The notes under the pieces: model-generated
The model's input: the letters and a program-made list of their open reading frames with translations, nothing else
Database searches by the model: none
What the model was told of the DNA's origin: nothing
Shown here: positions 27,760 through 36,436 of the stretch, in pieces
Layout: each line of letters opens with the position of its first letter
Numbering within the stretch: position 1 is the stretch's first letter
Made by a program: the position numbers and the translations under genes
Source: Allostreptomyces psammosilenae
GTDB taxonomy: Bacteria > Actinomycetota > Actinomycetes > Streptomycetales > Streptomycetaceae
Reading direction: 5' to 3'
Length of the DNA: 64,000 nucleotides
Assembly (NCBI RefSeq): GCF_013407765.1
Contig: NZ_JACBZD010000002.1
Span: 1,002,001 to 1,066,000, forward strand

Positions 27760-28280
27760 GCTTCACCGTCAACGGTCGTCGGCTCGAGGCCGACGACGTG
27801 TGGGAGGGCGAGAGCCTGCTGTACGTGCTGCGCGAGCGGCTGGGCCTGCCGGGCGCGAAGAACGCCTGCGAGCAGGGCGAGTGCGGCTCCTGCACGGTGC
27901 GCCTGGACGGCGTCCCGGTGTGCGCCTGCCTGGTCGCCGCGGGGCAGGCGCAGGACCGCGCGGTGGAGACGGTGGAGGGGCTGGGGACGGCGTCCGGGCT
28001 GTCGCCGGTGCAGCGGGCCTTCGTCGACGCGGGCGCGGTGCAGTGCGGCTTCTGCACGCCCGGTCTGCTGGTGGCGGTGGACGAACTGCTGGAGCGCGTC
28101 CCGCGGCCGTCGGACGCGGACGTGCGCGAGGCGCTCTCGGGCAACCTGTGCCGCTGCACCGGCTACGAGAAGATCCTGGAGGCGGTGCGCCTGGCCGCCG
28201 GCGGCCCGGACGCGCCGGGTGCTGCGGCGGGGCCGGCGGCCGGCGAGGCCGGGGGCGCCCCCGCGGGAGAGGCGGGCTGA
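27750..28280 (+). CDS. Xanthine dehydrogenase, [2Fe-2S] subunit
   Basis: A 176-residue protein with the plant-type ferredoxin motif CEQGECGSC plus the distal Cys pair (VPVCAC), then the second cluster motifs QCGFCTPG and NLCRCTGY. It carries two [2Fe-2S] clusters and links the molybdenum centre to FAD. The last ~30 residues are an Ala/Gly tail beyond the normal family end. The start overlaps the FAD subunit gene; the large subunit begins six bases after its stop. Confidence 0.93.
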   Translation: MRVSFTVNGRRLEADDVWEGESLLYVLRERLGLPGAKNACEQGECGSCTVRLDGVPVCACLVAAGQAQDRAVETVEGLGTASGLSPVQRAFVDAGAVQCGFCTPGLLVAVDELLERVPRPSDADVREALSGNLCRCTGYEKILEAVRLAAGGPDAPGAAAGPAAGEAGGAPAGEAG

Positions 28281-28285
28281 GCGGC

Positions 28286-30697
28286 ATGGCGGTGACGCGT
28301 ACCCCGAGCCGGATCACCACCGGCGTGGCCGGCGGCATCGGCACCTCCGCGCCGCGCCCGGACGGCGCCCTGAAGGTGACCGGCGAGTTCGCCTACTCCT
28401 CCGACCTGTGGGCCGAGGACATGCTGTGGGGCTTCACCCTGCGCAGCCCGCACGCCCACGCCGAGATCCGCTCCATCGACACCACTGGGGCGCTGCGGGT
28501 GCCGGGCGTGCACGCGGTGCTCACCCACGAGGACCTGCCCGCCAAGACGCACTACGGCCTGGAGATCGCGGACCAGCCGGTGCTGGCCATCGGACGGGTG
28601 CGGTTCCACGGCGAGCCGGTGGCCCTGGTGGCCGCGGACCACCCGGAGACGGCCCGGCGGGCCGCGGAGCGCATCCGGGTGGAGTACGTGGAGCTGGAAC
28701 CGATCGTCGACGAGGCGACCGCCACGGCCCCCGACGCGGCGGTGCTCCACCCGGGGCGCACGGACCGGCACTCCCGGCACGTCCCCCACCCGAACATCGT
28801 CCACCGGCAGCCGATCCGGCGCGGCGACGTCGCCGCGGCCCGCGCCGCGGCCGACGTGGTGGTGCGCGGCGACTACGAGGTGGGCATGCAGGACCAGGCG
28901 TTCCTCGGGCCCGAGTCCGGCCTCGCGGTGCCGGCCGAGGACGGCGGCGTGGACCTGTACATCGCCACCCAGTGGCTGCACGTGGACCGCGACCAGCTCG
29001 CGCCGGTGCTGGGCCTGCCGCCGGAGAAGGTGCGCCTGACGCTGTCCGGCGTGGGCGGGGCGTTCGGCGCCCGCGAGGACCTCTCGATGCAGGCGCACGC
29101 CTGCCTGCTGGCGCTGCGCACCGGCCGCCCGGTGAAGATCGTCTACTCCCGCGAGGAGTCGTTCTTCGGCCATGTGCACCGGCACCCGGCGAAGCTCAGC
29201 TACGAGCACGGGGCGACCCGGGACGGCCGTCTGCTCTACGTCGCGGCGCGGATCGTGCTGGACGGCGGGGCCTACGCCTCCAGCACGCCGGCCGTGGTGG
29301 GCAACGCGGCGTCGCTCGGCGTCGGGCCGTACGAGGTGGACAACGTGGAGGTGGAGGCGGTCGGCCTCTACACCAACAACCCGCCGTGCGGGGCCATGCG
29401 CGGCTTCGGCGCGGTGCAGGCCTGCTTCGCGTACGAGTCCCAGATGGACAGGCTGGCCGCGGAGCTGGGGATGGATCCGGTGGAGCTGCGGCGGCGCAAC
29501 GCCGTCTCGCAGGGGTCGGTGATGCCCACCGGGCAGGTGATCGACGCCCCGGCCCCGGTGGCCGAGTTGCTGCGCCGGGTCAAGGAGATGCCGCTGCCGC
29601 CGGAGCGCCCCTGGCTGCCCGGGGCGGTGGTGGGCGACGGCGGCCCGGACGGCGGCGCCGGGGCGGTGGACGTCCGGGCGCTGCCCGGCGGCCTGTCCAA
29701 CACCACCCACGGCGAGGGCGTGGTGCGCGGCGTCGGCTACGCCGTGGGGATAAAGAACGTCGGCTTCTCGGAGGGGTTCGACGACTACTCCACGGCACGG
29801 GTCCGCCTGGAGATGATCGGCGGGGAGCCGGTCGCCATGGTGCACACCGCGATGGCGGAGGTGGGCCAGGGCGGCGTCACGGTGCACGGGCAGATCGTCC
29901 GCACCGAGCTGGGCGTGGAGCGGGTGACGATCCACCCGGCGGACACCCGGGTCGGTTCGGCCGGCTCCACCTCCGCCTCCCGGCAGACCTACATGACCGG
30001 CGGCGCGGTCAAGCTCGCCTGCGAGGCGGTGCGCGCGGAGGTGCTGCGGCTGGGCCGGGAGCGGCTCGGGGGCACCTCGCCGCTGTGGGGGACCGACGAC
30101 ACCGGGCTGTTCCTGGAGGGTGGGAAGGTGGTCACCGCCGAGGGCAGGCCGCTGGCGTCGCTGGCGGAGGTGCTGGGCTCGGACGCGATCGACCTGACCC
30201 GGGAGCACCACCACCGCCGGACCGAGCCGTTCGACCTGCGCACCGGGCAGGGCTTCGGGCACGTGCAGTACTCCTTCTGCGCGCACCGCGCGGTGGTGGA
30301 GGTGGACACCGAGCTGGGGCTGGTGAAGGTGGTGGAGATGGCGGCCGCCCAGGACGTGGGGCGGGCGCTGAACCCGAAGTCGGTCGAGGGGCAGATCCAC
30401 GGCGGCACGGCGCAGGGCCTGGGCCTGGCCGTGATGGAGGAGATCCTGGTCTCCGACGAGGGCCGGGTGCGCAACCCGTCCTTCACCGACTACCTCATCC
30501 CGACCTTCCTGGACATGCCGCCGATGCGGGTGGAGATCCTGGAACTGGCCGATCCGCACGCGCCGTACGGGCTGCGCGGGGTCGGCGAGGCGCCGACGCT
30601 CTCCTCCACGCCCGCGGTGGTGGCGGCGATCCGGGCCGCGACGGGGCGGGCGCTCACCCGGGTACCGGTCCGCCCGGAGCACATCCTCGGACTGTGA
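28286..30697 (+). CDS. Xanthine dehydrogenase, molybdopterin-binding subunit
   Basis: An 803-residue large subunit of the xanthine oxidase family. The N-terminal hammerhead domain (ALKVTGEFAYSSDL to VHAVLTHEDLP) precedes the molybdopterin domains. GGAFGAREDLS, GAMRGFGAVQ, the MAEVGQGGVTVHGQI loop and the C-terminal GLRGVGEAPTLSSTPAVVAA carry cofactor-binding and catalytic residues, including the Glu in GVGEAP. Together with the two small subunits it oxidises hypoxanthine/xanthine to urate; other purines or aldehydes cannot be excluded. An insert near residues 440-470 (Gly/Asp-rich) is not typical. XdhC follows, consistent with sulfurated Mo cofactor. Confidence 0.92.
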   Translation: MAVTRTPSRITTGVAGGIGTSAPRPDGALKVTGEFAYSSDLWAEDMLWGFTLRSPHAHAEIRSIDTTGALRVPGVHAVLTHEDLPAKTHYGLEIADQPVLAIGRVRFHGEPVALVAADHPETARRAAERIRVEYVELEPIVDEATATAPDAAVLHPGRTDRHSRHVPHPNIVHRQPIRRGDVAAARAAADVVVRGDYEVGMQDQAFLGPESGLAVPAEDGGVDLYIATQWLHVDRDQLAPVLGLPPEKVRLTLSGVGGAFGAREDLSMQAHACLLALRTGRPVKIVYSREESFFGHVHRHPAKLSYEHGATRDGRLLYVAARIVLDGGAYASSTPAVVGNAASLGVGPYEVDNVEVEAVGLYTNNPPCGAMRGFGAVQACFAYESQMDRLAAELGMDPVELRRRNAVSQGSVMPTGQVIDAPAPVAELLRRVKEMPLPPERPWLPGAVVGDGGPDGGAGAVDVRALPGGLSNTTHGEGVVRGVGYAVGIKNVGFSEGFDDYSTARVRLEMIGGEPVAMVHTAMAEVGQGGVTVHGQIVRTELGVERVTIHPADTRVGSAGSTSASRQTYMTGGAVKLACEAVRAEVLRLGRERLGGTSPLWGTDDTGLFLEGGKVVTAEGRPLASLAEVLGSDAIDLTREHHHRRTEPFDLRTGQGFGHVQYSFCAHRAVVEVDTELGLVKVVEMAAAQDVGRALNPKSVEGQIHGGTAQGLGLAVMEEILVSDEGRVRNPSFTDYLIPTFLDMPPMRVEILELADPHAPYGLRGVGEAPTLSSTPAVVAAIRAATGRALTRVPVRPEHILGL

Positions 30698-30740
30698 GGG
30701 GCGCCCGCCGCGCCGCTCGATCGACGAAGGAGGCCCGCTC

Positions 30741-32084
30741 GTGCTCGACATCGCCCGTGACCTGGTCCACTGGTGGGACCGGGGCCGTCCCTTCGCGGTG
30801 GCCACGGTGGTCGGCACCTCCGGGAGCGCGCCACGGGATCCGGGGGCGGCGCTGGCGGTGCACCAGGACGGCACGGCCATCGGTTCGGTCTCCGGTGGCT
30901 GTGTGGAGGGCGCCGTGTACGAGCTGTGCCGGGAGGCGATGGACACCGGCCGCCCGGCGCGCGCCCGGTTCGGTTTCAGCGACGAGGACGCCTTCGCCGT
31001 GGGGCTGAGCTGCGGCGGCGTCATCGAGGTCTTCGTCCAGCCGGTCCGGCCGGAGCCCTCCGTGGACGGCGGGGCGGCCGGGGAGGTGGGGGAGGCCGCG
31101 CCGGTGCTGCGGGCGTGGGCCGGTCAGGTGGCGGCCGGCCGGCCCGCCGCCCTGGCCCGGGTGGTGGACGGCCCCGCGGCGCTGCTGGGCCGGGCCCTGC
31201 TGCTCCGTCCGGCCACCGGCCCGGGGCCCACGGACGACCCGGAGCCCCCGGCGCCCTCGGCAGCGGTCACGGAGGGCGCGGAGGCGTCCTGGGGGGCCTT
31301 CCGGGTGACCGGCACCCTCGGTTCGCCGGTGCTGGACCGGGCGGCGGCCGGGCACGCCGCCGCCCTGCTGGACCGGGGCGGGGCCGACACCGCGCGGATC
31401 CCGCTGCCGCCGGACGTGGCGTCCGACGGCGGCGCGGGGCCGGCCGCCGAGGGGGATTCGCCGGAGTGCGGCCCCACCCTCACCCTGCTGGTGGAGACAG
31501 CCGTGCCGGCCCCCCGCATGCTGGTCTACGGCGCCGTCGACTTCGCCGCCGCCATGGTGCGCGCCGGGCGGCTGCTCGGCTTCGCGGTGACGGTGTGCGA
31601 CGCCCGGCCGGTCTTCGCCACCCGCGCCCGCTTCCCGGAGGCCGACGAGGTGGTGGTCGACTGGCCGCACCGCCACCTCGCCGCCCTCGCCGACCGGCCG
31701 GGGGCGTTGGACGGCCGCACCGCCGTGGTGGTGCTCACCCACGACGCCAAGTTCGACGTCCCGCTGCTGGAGACGGCGCTGCGCCTGCCGGTCGGCTACG
31801 TCGGCGCGATGGGCTCCCGCCGCACGCACGGCCAGCGTGTGGCGGCCCTGCGCGAGGCCGGGCTGTCCCCGGCCGAGCTCGACCGGCTGCGCTCGCCCAT
31901 CGGGCTGGACCTGGGCGCCCGCACCCCGGAGGAGACCGCCGTGGCCATCGCCGCCGAGATCGTCGCCGACCGGCGCGGCGGCAGCGGCCGGCCGCTCAGC
32001 GCCACCGACGGCCCCATCCACCCCGACCCACCCCGCCCGCACCGCCGCCCCGCGGCGGCCCTCGAGGTCAGGAGTCCCGCATGA
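30741..32084 (+). CDS. xdhC: XdhC family molybdenum-cofactor insertion protein
   Basis: A 447-residue XdhC/CoxI protein. The N-terminal domain has FAVATVVGTSGSAPRDPGAA and SVSGGCVEGAVYE, and the C-terminal Rossmann-like domain has RMLVYGAVDFAAAMVR and GYVGAMGSRRTH. It receives, helps sulfurate and inserts the Mo cofactor into xanthine dehydrogenase. The two domains are separated by a ~90-residue Pro/Ala-rich linker. GTG at 30741 has GAAGGAGG seven bases upstream. The stop overlaps the next start (ATGA). Confidence 0.92.
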   Translation: MLDIARDLVHWWDRGRPFAVATVVGTSGSAPRDPGAALAVHQDGTAIGSVSGGCVEGAVYELCREAMDTGRPARARFGFSDEDAFAVGLSCGGVIEVFVQPVRPEPSVDGGAAGEVGEAAPVLRAWAGQVAAGRPAALARVVDGPAALLGRALLLRPATGPGPTDDPEPPAPSAAVTEGAEASWGAFRVTGTLGSPVLDRAAAGHAAALLDRGGADTARIPLPPDVASDGGAGPAAEGDSPECGPTLTLLVETAVPAPRMLVYGAVDFAAAMVRAGRLLGFAVTVCDARPVFATRARFPEADEVVVDWPHRHLAALADRPGALDGRTAVVVLTHDAKFDVPLLETALRLPVGYVGAMGSRRTHGQRVAALREAGLSPAELDRLRSPIGLDLGARTPEETAVAIAAEIVADRRGGSGRPLSATDGPIHPDPPRPHRRPAAALEVRSPA

Positions 32085-33460
32085 ACAGCCCGCAGGCCCC
32101 GCTGGGGCGGATCGTCATCGAGAACTGCGCCGTGGCGACGGTCGACGCCCGGGGCACCGAGTACGCCCGGGGCCACGTGGTGGTGGCCGGCAACCGCGTC
32201 GAGGCGGTCGGCGACGGCCCGGCGCCGCGCGACCTGCCCGGGGTGACGCGGCGGATCGACGCCGAGGGGCACCTGCTCACCCCGGGCCTGGTCAACACCC
32301 ACCACCACTTCTACCAGTGGATCACCCGGGGCCTGGCCCAGAACTCCAACCTCTTCGACTGGCTCGTCGCGCTGTACCCCACGTGGGCCCGGATCGACGC
32401 CGAGCTCACCCACGCCGCCGCGCGCGGTTCGCTGGCCGCGCTCGCGCTGTCCGGATGCACCACCGCCTCCGACCACCACTACGTCTTCCCCCGGGACGGC
32501 GGGGACTGCCTGGGCGCCGAGATCGAGGCGGCGGCCGAACTCGGCGTCCGGTTCACCGCCTGCCGGGGGTCGATGGACCTGGGGCGCTCCCGTGGCGGGC
32601 TGCCCCCGGACTTCGCGGTGGAGTCCACCGAGGACGCCCTGCTCGCCACGGAGGAGGCGATCGACCGCTGGCACGACGCCTCGCCGGACTCGATGCTGCG
32701 GGTGGCCGTCGCCCCCTGCTCCCCCTTCTCGGTCACCACCGACCTGCTCAAGGAGGCCGCGGTGCTGGCCCGCCGCAAGGGCGTGCGGCTGCACACCCAC
32801 GGCTCGGAGACCGTGGAGGAGGAACGTTTCTGCATCGAGCGGTTCGGCCTGGGGCCCACCGACTACCTGGAGTCGACCGGCTGGCTGGGCGAGGACGTGT
32901 GGATGGCGCACTGCGTCCACATGTCCGACTCCGACATCGCCGCGTTCGCCCGCACCGGCACGGGGGTGGCCCACTGCCCCTCCTCCAACGCGCGGCTGGC
33001 CGCCGGCACCGCCCGGGTCCCGGCCATGCTGGCGGCGGGCGTCCCGGTCGGCCTGGGCGTGGACGGCGCGGCCTCCAACGAATCGGGGGAACTGGGCACC
33101 GAACTGCGCAACGCGGTGCTGGTGGCGCGGCTCGGCGCCGGCCCGGAGGCGCTGACCGTGCGGCAGGCGCTGCGGCTCGGCACCATGGGCGGCGCCCGGG
33201 TGCTCGGCCGGGACCGGGAACTGGGCTCCATCGAACCCGGCAAGCTCGCCGACCTGGTGCTGTGGAAGGTGGACGGCCTGCTGCACGCCAGCATCGCCGA
33301 CCCGGTCGCGGCACTGGTGCTCGGCGCGGCGGCGCCGATCACCCTGTCGCTGGTGAACGGCCGGCCGGTGGTGGAGGACGGCCACCTGGTCACCGCGGAC
33401 GAGAGCGCCATCGCCGCCCACACCCGTTCCGCCGCCCGACGGCTCGCCGAGCGCGGGTAG
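32081..33460 (+). CDS. 8-oxoguanine/guanine deaminase-like amidohydrolase
   Basis: A 459-residue amidohydrolase of the AtzA/TrzN/8-oxoguanine deaminase group. The metal site reads NTHHHFYQW (HxH), HTHGSETVEEE, WMAHCVHMSD and GLGVDGAASNES (catalytic Asp). Close relatives deaminate 8-oxoguanine, isocytosine or guanine. In this operon, conversion of a guanine derivative to a xanthine or urate compound would feed xanthine dehydrogenase and uricase directly. It is coupled to xdhC by a four-base overlap. Substrate identity is inferred from context. Confidence 0.85.
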   Translation: MNSPQAPLGRIVIENCAVATVDARGTEYARGHVVVAGNRVEAVGDGPAPRDLPGVTRRIDAEGHLLTPGLVNTHHHFYQWITRGLAQNSNLFDWLVALYPTWARIDAELTHAAARGSLAALALSGCTTASDHHYVFPRDGGDCLGAEIEAAAELGVRFTACRGSMDLGRSRGGLPPDFAVESTEDALLATEEAIDRWHDASPDSMLRVAVAPCSPFSVTTDLLKEAAVLARRKGVRLHTHGSETVEEERFCIERFGLGPTDYLESTGWLGEDVWMAHCVHMSDSDIAAFARTGTGVAHCPSSNARLAAGTARVPAMLAAGVPVGLGVDGAASNESGELGTELRNAVLVARLGAGPEALTVRQALRLGTMGGARVLGRDRELGSIEPGKLADLVLWKVDGLLHASIADPVAALVLGAAAPITLSLVNGRPVVEDGHLVTADESAIAAHTRSAARRLAERG

Positions 33461-33629
33461 GGCGCGGCGGGGCGGGCGCGGCGCGGCACGGCACGGGGCG
33501 CGGCGGGGCCGGTGGTGGGAACCGTGTAAGGAATTGCCGATAAGAATTACATGAGAATCCCGGGTAAACGGACCCGGATATTCACCGTCCCCTTGGTCGG
33601 GGCCGAAAAGGGCGGGTACTTTCGCAGGT

Positions 33630-34796
33630 GTGAACGCCACGCCTTCCTCCTCCGCCGAGCCGCCCGGCCAGCCGGAACCGCGCGATCGACCACCGGTCCC
33701 CGACGCCGAGGCCAAGGCCGCGCCGCCCGCTCCCGAGCCGTGGGCCGCCCCCGCCGCTCCGGCGGGCCCCCCGGCGCCCGCGGGTGCTCCGGCCCCCGTC
33801 GGGGCCGCGGCGCCGGGCTGGGGCCCGCCGCCGACCGGTTACGCCCCGCCCTTCCCACCGCCCGCGGGGCCCGCCCCGACCGGCCAGTGGGGCCAGGCCG
33901 GCGCGGCCACCGGCGCCTGGCCGCCCGGGTACGCCGGTCACCCGCTGCCGGCCGGACGGCCCCGCCGACGCTGGCCGCTGATCGTGGCGCTGGCGACCGC
34001 CGGCGTCGTCGTGGTGGCCGGCGCGGTGGGCCTCGGGCAGGTCCTCGGCGACCAGGACACCGCCGCCGGTCCCGTCCCGCCGGCCTCCGGCGGCGCCCAG
34101 GCCGGACCGGACGGCGAGGGCGAGCAGCCGTGGCCCCAGGACGGCCAGGACGGCGCCGGCCCCAGGGGAGGCGGCGAGGAGGCCGATCCGGAGGACGGTG
34201 GCAGCGCCGACGGCGGCGCGCAGGGCGAGGACGCGCAGGGCATGGGGCAGCCCACCCCCGAGCAGTCCACCGGCGCGCCGGACGGCAGCTCGACCATCAC
34301 CGACGAGGTGAGCGGCTTCGCGGTGCCGCTGCCGGAGGGGTGGACGGGGTCCACCTCCTCGGACGGCTACGCCTCGATGTCCACCGGCAGCTACGAGTGC
34401 GAGCTGTCCGAGGACGGCTGCGTGCGCGCGCTGGTGTACACCGGGGCCACCTCGGCGCCGGATCCCGAGGCGGCGGCGGAGACCGTGATGCCGGAGTTCG
34501 TCGCCTCCTCGATGGGGGAGAGCGACCCGGAGTACACCGAGGAGCGGGCCGAGCGGGTGGAGGTGCTGGGGCAGGAGGGGTACCTGCTGCGCTGGTACGT
34601 CACCCCGGAGACGGGGACGCCGGGCTGGTCCCAGGTGGTGGCGTTCCCCGCGGTGGCCGGCGGCGCGGTGGTGGACGGCGTCTACAGCGTCGTGCTCTTC
34701 GGCTTCGACGACAGCGCGGAGGCCCCGGATCCGGCCCTGATGGACGAGATCCTCCAGGGGATCAGCCCCACGGGGACCGCCGAGAACGCGGTGTGA
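33630..34796 (+). CDS. Pro-rich single-pass membrane protein, unknown function
   Basis: A 388-residue protein. Residues ~1-110 are Pro/Ala/Gly-rich and cytoplasmic, a single helix (WPLIVALATAGVVVVAGAVG) lies near 115-135, then an acidic Gly/Asp linker leads to an extracellular domain from ~230 (VSGFAVPLPEGW onward) that ends near FGFDDSAEAPDPALMDEIL. The layout is that of many Streptomyces cell-envelope proteins. GTG at 33630 follows CGCAGG. A convergent hairpin follows the stop. It is not obviously part of purine catabolism. Confidence 0.7.
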   Translation: MNATPSSSAEPPGQPEPRDRPPVPDAEAKAAPPAPEPWAAPAAPAGPPAPAGAPAPVGAAAPGWGPPPTGYAPPFPPPAGPAPTGQWGQAGAATGAWPPGYAGHPLPAGRPRRRWPLIVALATAGVVVVAGAVGLGQVLGDQDTAAGPVPPASGGAQAGPDGEGEQPWPQDGQDGAGPRGGGEEADPEDGGSADGGAQGEDAQGMGQPTPEQSTGAPDGSSTITDEVSGFAVPLPEGWTGSTSSDGYASMSTGSYECELSEDGCVRALVYTGATSAPDPEAAAETVMPEFVASSMGESDPEYTEERAERVEVLGQEGYLLRWYVTPETGTPGWSQVVAFPAVAGGAVVDGVYSVVLFGFDDSAEAPDPALMDEILQGISPTGTAENAV

Positions 34797-34807
34797 CGTT
34801 CCCTCCT

Positions 34808-35443
34808 TCAGGGCCGGGCCGCCCGGCCCTGGAGGGCGCGGAGGTCCTCGACCGTGTCGATGTCCGTGGGCTCCGCGATCCGCCCGCACTCGACGAGGCG
34901 CAGTTCGTCCTCGTGGGCGCGCAGCAGGTCGCGCGCGCCGCGGTCTCCGGTGGCCAGGGTGGCGGCCTCGGCCCACCAGCGGCGCCCCAGCAGCACGGGG
35001 TGACCGCGCCGCCCGGCGTAGCCGGCCGCCGCCAGGTCGGCGCCGTCGGCGTGGGCGGCGAGCAGCCGGGCCACGGCGGCCGCGGTGACGCCGGGGGTGT
35101 CCACCAGGGTCACCAGCGCGGCGGCGGGGCCGTCGGGGAGCGAGGCGAGCCCGGCCCGGAGCGAGGACGCCATGCCGGTCGGCCAGTCGGGGTTCACCAC
35201 GAGCCGGCAGCCGGGCAGCCGGGCCTGGGTCCGGATCCGCTCGGCCTCCGCCCCGACCACCACGTGCACCGGGGCGCAGCCGCCGTCGCGCAGGACGGCG
35301 GCTGCGCGCTCGACGAGGAGCTCGCCCTGGTACTCGACGAGCGCCTTCGGCCGGCCGAACCGCCGTCCGGCGCCGGCGGCGAGGAGCACTCCGGCCACCG
35401 GTGGGGTAGGCGGGTCCGCCGCGGAGGGCTGGGGCTGGTGCAT
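34808..35443 (-). CDS. MocA-like molybdenum cofactor nucleotidyltransferase
   Basis: A 211-residue MobA/MocA-fold protein. The nucleotide loop LLAAGAGRRFGRPKAL is near residues 20-35, VNPDWPTGMASSLRAGL follows, and the metal site is LVTLVDTPGV. MocA cytidylylates molybdopterin for xanthine dehydrogenase-type enzymes, which fits a xanthine dehydrogenase cluster. It was probably the last gene of an allantoinase-allantoicase transcript before an insertion sequence entered the ten-base gap. Its promoter supply is now uncertain, since the element sits 10 bases upstream of the ATG. Confidence 0.85.
   Translation of the reverse strand: MHQPQPSAADPPTPPVAGVLLAAGAGRRFGRPKALVEYQGELLVERAAAVLRDGGCAPVHVVVGAEAERIRTQARLPGCRLVVNPDWPTGMASSLRAGLASLPDGPAAALVTLVDTPGVTAAAVARLLAAHADGADLAAAGYAGRRGHPVLLGRRWWAEAATLATGDRGARDLLRAHEDELRLVECGRIAEPTDIDTVEDLRALQGRAARP
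34809..34831. terminator. Hairpin between convergent genes
   Basis: CAGGGCCGGGC (34809-34819) pairs with GCCCGGCCCTG (34821-34831). It overlaps the last codons of the minus-strand MocA-like gene and lies 13 bases after the plus-strand stop, so it may serve both. Confidence 0.5.
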
Positions 35444-35453
35444 GGCGACCAGG

Positions 35454-35457
35454 CTAG
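35454..35457. repeat. CTAG direct repeat flanking the insertion sequence, left copy
   Basis: CTAG occurs immediately outside both inverted repeats and is the likely target duplication. Because CTAG is itself palindromic, it could instead be part of longer inverted ends. Confidence 0.6.
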
Positions 35458-35475
35458 ATGATTGAGTCCGATGTT
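35458..35475. repeat. IS left inverted repeat
   Basis: ATGATTGAGTCCGATGTT is the exact complement of the right end at 36415-36432. Confidence 0.9.
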
Positions 35476-35476
35476 C

Positions 35477-36370
35477 TCAGTGGTCGTAGGCGATCAGTGA
35501 GCGTTTGACTGGGGCGTTGGTGTTCCAGTTGTGCCAGATCGCGGCGGCGAGGGCGAGGAGTCGTTGGGCGGTGCGGGCGAACACCCCTTGGGGTGTTCGC
35601 CCGCCGTGTTGCTCGAGGCTGAGCTGGCCTTTGAGGGTGTCGAAGACGGCCTCGATCCACTGGCGGGAGCGGGCGAGCCTGCCGTGGCGGGCTGGTTCGT
35701 CCTTGCGGTCCGGGCGAACGAGGTGGATGCCGAGCCGGTCGGTGAGGAACGCCTCGAACTCCCGCCCGGCGAAGCCCTTGTCCGCGAGGATGACCTGGCC
35801 GGCTCGCACGAGGTGGTGGTCGCGTTCGAGCAGTGCGGTCATCACTTCCCGCTCACCGATCCCGGGGGTGGCCAGGCACCAGGTGACGGGCATGCCTTCG
35901 GCGGTGGTGACGAGGTAGAGGCGTAGGCCCCAGAAGTAGCGGGAGTGGGAGCGGCAGTAGCCGTAGCCGGCCCATCCGGCCAGTTGGGAGCGTCTGACGG
36001 TCTCGCGTGAGGCGGCGCATGGGAGGGGTGTGGAGTCGATCAGCCGTAGGTTGTCCTCCCATGTGGGCACGGTGCGGGCCAGTGCCTCGATCACCTGGGA
36101 GATCAAAGGTCCGGCCGTGTTGAGGCGCTTGGTGTAGCCGGACTGCTGGGGCAGGTAGCGGAACAGGTGCCGCAGGCGGGCGTGGGCGAAGCGGAGCCAG
36201 TGGCGGGTCGAGGGGAAGCCGAGCAGGGCCTGTGCGACGGCCAGGCACAGCAGTTCCGCGTCCGAGAGTTTCGGGGGTCGCCCGATCCGGCGACGCGGGG
36301 CTGTTGGGGCCACGTGGTCGTCGATGAACACGTACAGTGCTGCCAGAAGGGCGTCTAGGTTTGTCGTCAC
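35477..36370 (-). CDS. IS982-family transposase
   Basis: A 297-residue DDE transposase. The N terminus MTTNLDALLAALYVFIDDH is typical of Streptomyces IS982 copies. DDE residues are the Asp in LIDSTPLPC, the Asp in VILADKGFAGREFE and the Glu in WIEAVFDTLKGQLSLEQHGG. There is no frameshift, so the protein should be active. The start is GTG at 36370. The CTAG target resembles the IS5 group, but the protein fits IS982 better from memory; a database comparison would settle the family. Confidence 0.88.
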   Translation of the reverse strand: MTTNLDALLAALYVFIDDHVAPTAPRRRIGRPPKLSDAELLCLAVAQALLGFPSTRHWLRFAHARLRHLFRYLPQQSGYTKRLNTAGPLISQVIEALARTVPTWEDNLRLIDSTPLPCAASRETVRRSQLAGWAGYGYCRSHSRYFWGLRLYLVTTAEGMPVTWCLATPGIGEREVMTALLERDHHLVRAGQVILADKGFAGREFEAFLTDRLGIHLVRPDRKDEPARHGRLARSRQWIEAVFDTLKGQLSLEQHGGRTPQGVFARTAQRLLALAAAIWHNWNTNAPVKRSLIAYDH

Positions 36371-36414
36371 ACACGAACCAACGGACGCCCTTCGTCATGG
36401 TCGCGGCCAGCCCA

Positions 36415-36432
36415 AACATCGGACTCAATCAT
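36415..36432. repeat. IS right inverted repeat
   Basis: AACATCGGACTCAATCAT, the perfect complement of the left end. Confidence 0.9.
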
Positions 36433-36436
36433 CTAG
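36433..36436. repeat. CTAG direct repeat, right copy
   Basis: This copy supplies the TAG stop codon (36435-36433 on the minus strand) of allantoicase. Confidence 0.6.

Larger units (their letters stand above)
35458..36432 (-). mobile_element. Complete IS982-like insertion sequence (975 bp)
   Basis: A single transposase gene is bounded by perfect 18-base inverted repeats ATGATTGAGTCCGATGTT, with CTAG on each side. The element is less GC-rich than its neighbours and intact, so the insertion looks recent. It lies in the gap between the allantoicase stop codon and the MocA-like start, in the same orientation as both genes. Confidence 0.9.
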
